Part shown: positions 31,680-39,943 of the stretch, one piece after another
How the letters are laid out: every line of letters begins with the position of its first letter
How positions within the stretch are numbered: the first letter of the stretch is position 1
Source of the DNA: Ophiosphaerella korrae
Lineage: Eukaryota > Ascomycota > Dothideomycetes > Pleosporales > Phaeosphaeriaceae
Direction: 5' to 3'
DNA length: 53,421 nt
NCBI GenBank assembly: GCA_028456385.1
Contig: JALNQF010000287.1
Location: 1 to 53,421, forward strand
Notes under the pieces: generated by a model
Database searches by the model: none
Seen by the model: the letters and a program-made list of their open reading frames with translations, nothing else
What the model was told of the DNA's origin: nothing
Program-made: the position numbers and the translations under genes

Positions 31680-33100
31680 ACACTGTAATTTACATACAAT
31701 TTGGATCAACTCAGTATCGTATGTGCCCACCTCCAGCTAGGCGTACTGCCTCGCAACGTTCTCTCATATTTAAGCAGTATTTTTGAATATCTTTGAGTTC
31801 AATCTTTGCCCATTCTTCCTAGATTGCAGTTATCAGCTGCTCCTTTGTTTTTTGGCCATCTCTTGCGAACTCTTGACTTGAGTAGCCTCCAAACATTCTC
31901 AATTGAATTAAGATCAGGCGATCTTGCAGGCCACCGCAGCAGCCGAATAGCGAGCTGATGGAAGAGACTCCTTGTAGCCAAAGCCTGGTGAGAAGAAGCG
32001 CCATCTTGCATAAGAATAGCGTTGCTTATCCCAACTCTGAAGATCTCGTGCTCTTGCTTGAAAGCTTGGATCAAAGGTATAACTCTTTGGCAGTACGGAG
32101 GTGCCTTTCAAAAGTCTTTTCCTGGACCGTGCATGGTGGCTTGCGCCACAAAACGTCACCAAATTCTCAATTCAGGTTATTCTACATCCTCCCAATCCTC
32201 CAGATGTGCTTTGAAGCGCCTTGCCTTGTCAGATTTCCCTTCCTTATTTATACTCATTCCCACCCTCAAGTTCAATAATCTTCTGGATATGCCTAGGAAT
32301 TCTCTCAATCCAAGCTTGAATCCGCCATTGCTCTAGTTCATCCCCATGCTTGCTTCTATGCTCGATCTGCCTCAGCCCTAGTTTTTAGAGCTCCTTTCTT
32401 TGTAGTAGTCCGCTTTAGGTAAGACTAGGCAGGTTCAATCATATTAAGGTCTAGAGAATTCCTAGGCTAAAGTAATTGTACAACCTTAGAAAGGGAATAC
32501 AAGCGGTCCTTGTAGAAAGAAAGATGTAAACTTGCCCTATCCTCTTAAATAACAACTCTAGGCCAAATTTGTTCTAAATCTGTTGCAAATAGAATAAGTT
32601 TTAGGATAATAACTTACTAGCAATATCTCTACTAATTAATACCTGTTCCTATTCCTCTTCCTAATTTCCCGTACTGTGTATCCTATTTCTAAGCTAGTTT
32701 CTTTCCTCGTTTATTCTAAAGCCCTACTCTACTTAAAGATGTTGTTAATTCCTATTCTTCTTTTAAAATAGGCTAAGCTCTATATTTATTACGGCTAATT
32801 CTTTATTAGATTGCTGTCTTTCTTCCTTTGTCTCTAGTTTCTAAATATAATAAGGACCTTTCTTATCCTAACTAAAACAACCCTAGAACATAAACTTAGA
32901 ATATCCTTTCTAACGTAGTCGTATACAAGATTTAACAAATCTTTCTTAAGATGTACGCTAAACTCTATATCCTCCTCGTCGAAAACCACAAACAACTAAG
33001 GTTTTATCTAACTAAATTACTCTCTTCTAATCTTTAATTGTCTAATCCTTGTAATTAAGTGCAAACTTAAGCCGTGCCTCTTTTATTTTAGGTGTAAGGC
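31680..33100 (-). pseudogene. Tc1/mariner-type transposase relic
   Basis: The best-preserved part (32074-31799, minus) reads ISNAILMQDGASSHQA, LLRWPARSPDLNSIENVW and RLLKSRVRKRWPKN, the second and third catalytic positions of a DD(E/D) Tc1/mariner transposase. Upstream frames at about 32340-32220 read KHGDELEQWRIQAWIERIPR and IQKIIELEGGNEYK, then a more AT-rich, stop-filled N-terminal zone extends toward 33100. Frameshifts join the parts. I could not find convincing terminal inverted repeats. The AT-rich right half looks RIP-affected. Confidence 0.75.
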
Positions 33101-33225
33101 TAGGTTTTCTTGTTGGCTTTGTCTTTCAGAAGCCTGCGGACTAACGTGCTTACTCACGACCCGGGCCACCCCACCACTCGGGCCACCCACCCAATTCGAC
33201 AAATCTCTCCTCTATCCCATCTACT

Positions 33226-33741
33226 ATGGCGCCCACAAAACGTGCCCAATCACCTCAAAAAGAAGAGAGAGTACTTCTTGCAGCCCAAGCTATACAAACT
33301 CATCGTATAAAAAGCCAGCGTCGCGCTGCGACGCTCTACAATGTCTCTCGTGGAACAATTCAGCGCCGGCTTACAGGGTGTCAGTCTGTGCGCGACGCCC
33401 ACCTCAGATTTCGAAAGCTATCACTATCTGAAGAGGAGTCGCTTGTAGATTGGATCTTAGACCTTGATCGACGTGGCTTTCCGCCTCAGGTTATTGACGT
33501 ACGTCGTATGGCTGACGTTCTCCTCTCTGCACGCGGACAGGATCCACCTCCCAAACCAGTTGGACACAATTGGGCGTCACGATGGATTAAGAGCCAGCCT
33601 AAGCTCAAGACTAAGTGGAATCGAAAGTTCAATTCAGAGAGAGAGCTAGATGCGAAGACCCAGTCACAATTAGAGCGTGGTTCAAGCTTGTTAACGATTA
33701 GCCAGTATTTACCGCCCGTGTACGACAGAGGTCGCGCGTAG
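33226..33741 (+). pseudogene. Fot1/pogo-type transposase, N-terminal DNA-binding half only (171 aa)
   Basis: ATG at 33226: MAPTKRAQSPQKEERVLLAA, then QRRAATLYNVSRGTIQRRLT (Psq-like helix-turn-helix), LSLSEEESLVDWILDLDRRG, VRRMADVLLSARGQDPPP and WASRWIKSQPKLKTKWNRKF (CENP-B-type domain). The frame stops at 33741, before any DDE residue, with unrelated sequence after. A full family member would be about 500 aa. A related relic lies at 51401-51915. Unlike neighbouring relics it has no internal stop, so a short DNA-binding product is formally possible. Confidence 0.75.
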
Positions 33742-33781
33742 CCTAGCGCCCGAGGACACGCACTACGGGGAAGGGGCATAT

Positions 33782-33949
33782 TGTCACGCTACAGGCCGCA
33801 GTAGGCCGTCGCTGCGCAAGAGCGTAAGACAGGGGCTCCGAGGGCCCTTGGGCAATACATACTATTCTACTCCTGTATTCAACATTGTTAAATACTTCGT
33901 TACCGTTTTGGGTTTGTTTAGTGCAGTGGAGTAGAGCTGCGACATAACA
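33782..33949 (-). repeat. Short LTR (168 bp), TGTTATGTCG family
   Basis: Plus-strand ends are TGTCACGC...GACATAACA, so on the minus strand it runs TGTTATGTCG...GCGTGACA. No matching 5-bp duplication was found. A second copy begins seven bases further on. Confidence 0.75.
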
Positions 33950-33956
33950 CTTGTCT

Positions 33957-34119
33957 TGTTACGCCGCAGGCCGCAGTAGGCCGTAGCTGCGCAAAGCGCA
34001 AGACAAGGGCGAGGGCCCTTAGGCAATATATAATGTTCTACTCCTGTATTCAACCTTGTTAAATACTTAGTTACCGTTTTGGGTTTGTTTGGTGCAGTGG
34101 AGTATAGCTACGACATACC
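33957..34119 (-). repeat. Short LTR, second tandem copy, TGTTATGTCG family
   Basis: TGTTACGCCGCAGGCCGCAG...AGCTACGACATA aligns throughout with 33782-33949. It directly precedes the conserved leader of the WD40 pseudogene at 34386. Confidence 0.75.
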
Positions 34120-34385
34120 TAAATAACCTTAGTGTATCTAGTTAAAGGTTACTATATAAACGTACAATGAATTAATATTAAACAATAAATTAGTAGGTAG
34201 TAGGTCCCCTTATGTAACGTACGCTAAACAGAGAGTATAAATTATAGTAGAAAGTAATTCTAGAATAAACCTAATCAACTCACGTTAATAAATCAATTAA
34301 TTAGTTTAACTAAACTCGTTTTAAGGGCTATAACTACTACGTTAACTTACTCGCCTTCTCCTACAACTTGATACAGTAGGCGTCG
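34120..34385 (+). repeat. Conserved leader upstream of WD40-only genes, copy 1
   Basis: This AT-rich leader matches 39690-39943 nearly end to end (for example TAGTTAAAGGT, GTACAATGAATTAA, AGTAGAAAGTAAT, AATAAACCTAATCAACTCA). Its last ~60 bp also match the minus-strand leader of the gene ending at 53190. Just before the ATG the leader itself reads as a decayed WD blade (GYNYYVN...AFSYNLIQ, then a TAG). It may contain the promoter of these genes, but no core element is evident. Confidence 0.7.
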
Positions 34386-35052
34386 ATGTCGTACAGCTAC
34401 GCAAGCAGCGCGTGGTGGCAGACGCTTAACATCTCTAACTTCTGCACAGTCGCCTTCTCCCACGACTTGACACGGCTAGCGGTAGGGTCGCTCGACAAAA
34501 CAGTAAAGATATGGGATATAAGTAGCCGCGAGTGCCTAAAGACGCTCAACGGCCATGGCAGCTGTGTCTACTCAGTCGCTTTCTCCCACGACCCAACACG
34601 GCTGGCATCAGGGTCGCGGGACAAAACAGTCAAGATATAGGATGTAAGTAGTGGCACATGCCTAAAGACGCTCGAGGGCCATAGCAACGACGTCTGCTCA
34701 GTCGCCTTCTCCCACGACTCAACACGGCTGGCGTCAGGGTCAGTCGACAAAACAATCAAGATATGGGATGTAAGCAGCGGCGCGTGCCTGCAGACGCTCA
34801 ACGGCCATAGCGACAGCGTCTGCTCAGTCGCCTTCTCCCACGACTCAACACGGCTGGCATCGGGGTCAGAAGACTCTACAGTCGAGATATGGGATGTAAG
34901 TAGCGGCAAGTGCCTGCAGACGGGGCTCTACCGCCACAGCGACCCCGTCTACTCAGTCGTCTTCTCCTAGGACTTTACACGGCTGGCGTCGGGGTCGTTT
35001 GACGGAACAGTTAAGGTATAGGATGTAAGCAAGTTACCTAGCGTGTGCCTAT
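34386..35052 (+). pseudogene. WD40-only gene, decayed (about five repeats)
   Basis: ATG at 34386 (MSYSYASSAWWQTL...) matches the start of the intact paralogue at 39944. About five 126-bp WD units follow with the signature SVAFSHDSTRLASGS and TVKIWDVSSG. Two WD-motif Trp codons are now TAG (TGG to TAG, first at about 34637), and a further TAG sits in the last unit. It ends in C-L-L-stop-D-L-R, where the LTR at 35053 begins, the same junction as in the paralogue. Non-functional, but its first 84 codons are open. Confidence 0.85.
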
Positions 35053-35436
35053 TGTAAGATTTGCGGTTACAAATAAAATAGATGTAAATTAGAGTAAGAA
35101 ACTAAGTCAATTGAATTGCGGTCACAGATGAATAGATGTAAACTAGAGTAAGAAAGTGAATTAATTGAATTGATCTGTCTCTATCTATCCTCTAGCCCTG
35201 CGCTCTGTCTATGTAATCTACGCTGCGGCCGCCTCGGCTAGGGTCTCTCGCGACGGCGGCGGGCCAGATGCTCAGCACCCCTTCTGTTGAGGCGCTAGTT
35301 TCTTTGTTGTATCAGTTATGCTGACATAGTCCATCCCTGAGCATGTGAGATCGTTTGTTTGTGAGGGCCGAGGCTGCCATCTTTCAGCTGTGGCGGGGTT
35401 GGCGGCTTGGCGATTGTCGCACACGCTCATCTGGCA
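35053..35436 (+). repeat. LTR, TGTCAG family copy C, fused to the WD40 pseudogene
   Basis: It starts TGTAAGATTTGCGGTTAC and ends CATCTGGCA. Near its 5' end a ~50-bp unit (TTGCGGT(T/C)ACA...GTAAACTAGAGTAAGAAA) is duplicated. The core GCGGCCGCCTCGGCT is intact. There is no target duplication, fitting recombination rather than simple insertion at its left edge. Confidence 0.8.
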
Positions 35437-35804
35437 TGTTGAGATACAGCTATCTTTGGTGTAGTAACGTACAACGTTGATTATTCCTTTCTATGTGCAA
35501 TCCCTTACTGAGGCTCGGCTCTGGGCTTGCTATGAGGCTAGTACTAGTATATTGGCTCCGCTCCCTTGCAGAGGTTTGCAGAGGTTTGTAGAGTTGCCGG
35601 ATTGCTTTGGTATGGCTGAGTTAGCGCATTGCTGTTGGTCCGGCGCGTTAGTTTTGAGTTTAAGCTAGTGTGGCTAGTAGTTAGCTTCTCGGCGCGTGCG
35701 TGCCCCACGATCGCCATCTAGATCGCGATCGGCTATCAACGTCATGGCTGCCAGCGTCAAAGCTAGCAGCGCAAGCAATCGTTACGCTAGCACACGCACC
35801 TTAT
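35437..35804. other. Spacer between LTR copies C and D, no gene recognised
   Basis: It contains one short plus frame without recognisable motif and, at about 35712-35750, the segment AGATCGCGATCGGCTATCAA also present near 31400. Probably repeat DNA. Confidence 0.4.
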
Positions 35805-36080
35805 TGTTAGATTTGCGGGTCACAAATTGATGATTGATTTGAAGTAAGAAAATAAGTTGATTGATTAAACTCTGGCTGTGTCTCTGCCTGGCCCTGCGCT
35901 CTATCTATGTATCTACGCTGCGGCCGTCTCGGCTGGGTCTCTTCGAGATGACGCCGGGACTGATCCTTAGCACCCCTTCTGTTAAGGTGCTGGTTTCTTT
36001 GTTGTATCAGTTGTACTGACGTAGTCTATCTCCTTGCATGTAAGATCCTTTGTTCGATTCCTTTGTTCGTAAGGGCCGAG

Positions 36081-36524
36081 TGTAACGGGGCTCCAAGTTG
36101 TCGACTACCTGAAGCCTCAAGGGGGTGTGTTGGTGGATTGAAAGATGATGACTAAGGTACGTGTTGTGATCGTGCAATGAACTATGAACACGGAATGATT
36201 CCAAACAATAGATGTCAATGCGGTGTCGCTCTTGGTCAGAGATTGGATTGCCGACGCCATCCTAATGATGTGCATTGCTACTGACTATATACTTAATGTT
36301 CTCTTTGTGCTTCGTTGCTTCGTGCCTGCCAAGCGTTGCGAGGCAGCGAAGCCGGCTTCGTGGCTTCGTGGTTGCCAAGCCTTGCGAAGTCGCGAAGTCA
36401 TCACGTGTCTCTGTTGTGATTGACTTCCCAATCGAGCTCGTTGTCCCAAGGGTCGTATGCGTTGTCATCTTTCATCATGGGGCTGATTGGTTCCATTTGG
36501 ATTCCTTCTGTTACAGCCGTAACA
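36081..36524 (-). repeat. Solo LTR of the gypsy family (444 bp), TSD CCGAG
   Basis: TGTAACGGGG...CCGTAACA flanked by CCGAG at 36076-36080 and 36525-36529. It is inserted in LTR copy D at a point where other copies read AGGGCCGAGGCTGCCATC. It is the little-mutated counterpart of the RIP-mutated LTR at 4517-4962; orientation is inferred from that element. Confidence 0.92.
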
Positions 36525-36628
36525 CCGAGGCCGGGATCTTTTAGCTGCGGCGGGGTTAGCGGCTTAGTAATCGTCACGCTAGTGCGCTAAGCTAATTAGA
36601 TCGCCGCACTAGCTCAAGCGAGCTAATT

Positions 36629-36658
36629 AACAGATTCTAGGTATACCTAGAATCTGTT
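36629..36658. repeat. Perfect 30-bp palindrome
   Basis: Half-site AACAGATTCTAGGTA followed by its exact reverse complement without spacer, inside LTR copy D. Could be a protein-binding dyad or a footprint; function unknown. Confidence 0.85.
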
Positions 36659-36994
36659 GCGCCTCTCTATGCGTATACTATTACGTATCTAGTTTCGCAT
36701 CTAATTGTGCATCTTATCTAACACTTATCTAACAAGATATTAGCAATGAACCTAGCGATGCTAGTGCGAGATACTAATTAATAGTATCTAGTTGTAAGGA
36801 CAGTATACTACTAAGCTAAACCAGAGAAAAAGGGGCTAATAGCTAGTTAAGCTATTGCAGTAGTATTGTCAGATTTCACGTCACCGATTTTGAGGTGAAC
36901 TGAATGATGACGAAGATGGAACTGATTGATTGTTCTCTGTGTCTTTTTTATCTACGTGTAGGCTGCTCCCTTTTATACCGTGCCGGGCATCGCA

Positions 36995-37110
36995 GCTTGG
37001 TCGATGCACCGCAGCCATGCCGATGCATCGCAGCCATGCTGATGCATTGCAGCCACGCTGATGCACCGCAACCGTGCTGATGCATCGCAGCCACGCCGGT
37101 GCATTGCAGT
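36995..37110 (+). repeat. 19-bp tandem repeat within the LTR (about six units)
   Basis: Units GATGCA(C/T)(C/T)GCAGCCA(T/C)GC(C/T) repeat with few changes. Part of LTR 36867-39350; in the related fragment at 48860-48900 a different short unit (GGCAGCATCGCAGTT) repeats at the corresponding position. Confidence 0.8.
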
Positions 37111-37167
37111 TGAGTTGATGTGCCGTGATTGAGTTCGGTGAGGTTGGCGAGCTAGTATCGCGCACTA

Positions 37168-39276
37168 ACGTGTCTGTGCGCGTGATGCGCATGTTCGCGT
37201 GATGCGCACCCCCCACCAAACTTGAGTTTTTACAACAAGCGATAACTCCACTAATATGGACCCGATTCAAGCTGCGATTGAAGAAATTGAGTCGCATGGA
37301 CCAGAAGAAGGTTTCTCGTATAAAAAAATTGCTGCCAAATATAATATTCAGCGATCTACGCTAAGCCGAAGACACTAAGGCCTAACATGCTTAAATCAGA
37401 CCAAAAAACTCAACCAGACAAAGCTCAGCCTACAGCAAGAGGATAAGCTTGTACAGTATATCAAAAAGCTTACAGAGAGAGGCCTTCTACCTACAAGAGA
37501 GATAATAAGAAACTTAGCGTCACAGGTAGCTCACGAGACTATTAGCTAGAGCTAGGTAACTCGCTTCCTCTATCGAAACCAGAGCTCACTTGTATCTAAA
37601 TAGACTACTAGTATTAACTGCAAACGCTACAAAGCTAATTATTATACAAAGTATAAGCTATACTTTAACTTAATATATTAGAAGATAGAGGAATATTAGA
37701 TAGAGCTACAGTATATATACAAGATAGATGAGAAAGGCTTTATAATTAGCATTACTAGGAGGTCTAAATGTATCTTTAGCTAAGCAATATAGGAGAGGAA
37801 GGAGGCTTAGGTAGCTCTCTAAGATAGCTCTCGCAAGTAGATAACTACCCTAGCGTGTATCTATGTAGATAGGATATCTCTACTACCTAGACTCGTATAC
37901 AAAGCTGCCTAAGGAGCTATAAGATTAGTATAGGTAGACGCAATTAAGGTTAGAGAGTATTAAGTCTTTGTTAGCTTATCTCTATCTAGATAGACAAATA
38001 ATAACGTTGGTCTAGCCTAGCTTGAGCAGGTGTTTAACTGCTATACTACTACTAAAGCTAGACGCTTATATTAGTTACTTATTATAGATAGGCATAGCTC
38101 TTATATTACTCTAGATTTTATTAACTTTTGTAATAAAAATTAGATCTTACTTACTATCTTTCCTCCCTATTTAACTTACTCCCTTTAGCTACTCGATATA
38201 GTAATGTTTAGGCCTCTTGCGTCTGCCTACATAGTCGAACTCAATAACTACCTTTAGTAGGCCTAAGGCCTTATCTTAGTTAGTAAAGGCGACTTCTTTC
38301 TACTCTTCTAGCAAGCCTAAATAAAGACTTTTAAATCTTTAATAATACTTAAGTTATTTAAAGCTACAGGCATCTAGCTAAGAGACGCTAATAGGATCCT
38401 TAAACAGTTCAATTACTCGCTAGCTGACGAGAGCTAGAGCTCTACATCGCTGTTAAGCCTCTATAACAGTAACTAGAGGCAGATAGATAGCCTTATCTAG
38501 AGTGCTGTAGAAGATACTACTTAGCCTTAAGTTAAGACGCTAAGGACTTTGCTCTACTACCTTTAAACTTAATACAAGCTTGTACAACATAAGAATAAGG
38601 GACTGCGAGTAGCTCTTAGTATTTAAGAGAGGTACGAGAAAAAGAGTAACCCTCTTAACCTCTAGCAGCGCGAAGAGTACTATAGTAGGGCTGTCTTCTA
38701 GTCGCTACGTAAGGTAAGAGAGGCTCACTATCGCAAGAAGGTAGAGGAGTAGGAGAAAGAGTAGGAGAAAGTTCAAAAGGCTAAGAGGAGAGAGCTACAA
38801 TAGGCTGCTCGCTGATACAAGAAGAAGCTAGCTAAGGAGAAGCGTGTGGCGCGAGAGGCAGCTAAGTTGGTGAGGGAGAAGGAGAGGGCAGAGAAGGTGG
38901 CTCAGCGCGCAGCCTAGCGCGCAGCTATCAACACTAAGAACTCTATACAACCTGGCCAGAGGTAGAAGAGGAAGGCTTTAAGTTCATCTACTTAGAAGAA
39001 CAAGCGCAGCAAACGGGCAGTTGATGCTGTAGGCAGTGAGGAGTCTCTAGCAGCTGCATCAGCAGTTCCACTCAAAACTACTCGCTCTAGCCGCAACGTC
39101 GGCCTCCTAGCAAAATTCAGATAGTCTATATTACTCGCAAGTCTCTAGTTACTACTCTACTACAAAATCTCGTAATAATAGCAATTGTGTGTGGCTCTGC
39201 AGCCTTATCTTTGAGATCGCGACTTTGGTGGGGAGTGCGCATCACGCGAACATGCGCATCACGCGCACAGACACGT
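37168..39276 (+). mobile_element. Fot1/pogo-type DNA transposon, complete, 53-bp TIRs, TA duplication
   Basis: Left TIR 37168-37220 and right TIR 39224-39276 are nearly perfect inverted repeats, each containing a direct repeat of CGCGTGATGCGCA. TA flanks both ends (37166-37167, 39277-39278). Length 2109 bp. The insertion splits the LTR sequence ATCGCGCAC / GCATC..., which is uninterrupted in the related fragment near 48932-48955 (ATCGCGCACTAGCATCGCAG). Confidence 0.93.
37256..39124 (+). pseudogene. Pogo-type transposase, one frame with about 40 stops, no indels
   Basis: From ATG 37256 a single frame of 623 codons runs to 39124: MDPIQAAIEEIESHGPEEGF, KKIAAKYNIQRSTLSRRH (helix-turn-helix), LQQEDKLVQYIKKLTERGLL (CENP-B-type domain), DEKGFIISITRRSK (first catalytic Asp), HSSYITLDFINFC (second catalytic region), IFPPYLTYSLXLLDIVMFRP (final catalytic Asp, X = stop) and a basic, coiled C-terminus. 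Roughly 40 in-frame stops occur, nearly all TAG, at positions expected to be Gln or Trp. Length is normal for the family and no frameshift is needed, so damage is by transitions alone, as expected from RIP. The outer TIRs and the last ~350 bp are less affected. Confidence 0.88.
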
Positions 39277-39469
39277 TAGCATCTCGCACTAGCATCGCTA
39301 GATCGATTGCTGCGATCAACGTCACTTCATCAACGTTAGCTTATCTGACAAGTATATAATATATATACTAGTTATTATAGTTTGAAGGTCTTCGAACTCG
39401 CTTAGGGTTGTACTAAGTTGATGCAGGGGAATATACTACCCGACAGAGCTAGCAACACTAGTTACTTGT

Positions 39470-39640
39470 TATGTCGTAAAACCTAAAAAGGTAACCAAGT
39501 ATTCAACAACGTTGAATACGGGAGTAGAACAGTATATATCGTTTCAAGGCCTACTAGCCCTTGGCTCTTGGCTTGGTATGCGCTAATTGCAATACTACTA
39601 CAGCCCTACAGGCCTTGTAGGCGCCGAAGCCTAACAGAAC
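39470..39640 (+). repeat. Diverged LTR copy, TGTTATGTCG family
   Basis: TGTTATGTCG at about 39470 is followed by GGTAACCAAGTATTCAACAA and GGAGTAGAACAGTATATAT, the reverse complement of the LTRs at 33782 and 33957. The distal part is diverged and its end is unclear. As at 34 kb, this LTR sits just upstream of a WD40 cassette leader, but in the opposite orientation. Confidence 0.6.
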
Positions 39641-39689
39641 CTTTATTATACTAGCTCGTATTAGATTATAAGACAACGCTAATACCTAA

Positions 39690-39943
39690 ATAAATTTAGT
39701 GTAGCTAGTTAAAGGTAACTATATAAGAGTACAATGAATTAAGGTTAAACAATGAATTAGTAGGTCTCCCTACGTAAGGTACGCTAATAGAGAAGATAAA
39801 TAGTAGTAGAAAGTAATACTAGAATAAACCTAATCAACTCATGTTAATAAATCAATTCATTAGTCTAACTAAACTTAATTAAGGGCTATAACTACTACGT
39901 TAACTAACTCAGCTTCTCCTACAACTTGATATAGTAGGCGTCG
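39690..39943 (+). repeat. Conserved leader upstream of WD40-only genes, copy 2
   Basis: Aligns with 34120-34385 up to the start codon. Shared elements and possible promoter role are described there. Confidence 0.7.

Larger units (their letters stand above)
35805..36723 (+). repeat. Solo LTR, TGTCAG family copy D, TSD CTTAT, with nested gypsy LTR
   Basis: It starts TGTTAGATTTGCGGGTC and ends TATCTAACA. CTTAT is duplicated at 35800-35804 and 36724-36728. Removing the nested LTR (36081-36524) and its duplication leaves about 470 bp. Its 3' third differs from the other copies and contains a 30-bp palindrome. Confidence 0.9.
36867..39350 (+). repeat. Solo LTR of a TGTCAG-type family, TSD AGTAT, interrupted by a pogo element
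   Basis: Ends TGTCAG (36867) and CTGACA (39350) with AGTAT at 36862-36866 and 39351-39355. Without the pogo element and its TA duplication the LTR is about 373 bp. It contains a 19-bp tandem repeat (about 36995-37110, units like GATGCATCGCAGCCATGCT). Partial homology in the first 100 bp to the other TGTCAG LTRs; a fragment of the same LTR lies near 48840-48990. Confidence 0.9.

Noticed and set aside
31680..33140. Terminal inverted repeats for the Tc1/mariner relic
   Set aside because: No convincing inverted pair was found by eye at either side of the transposase, so element borders are left undefined.
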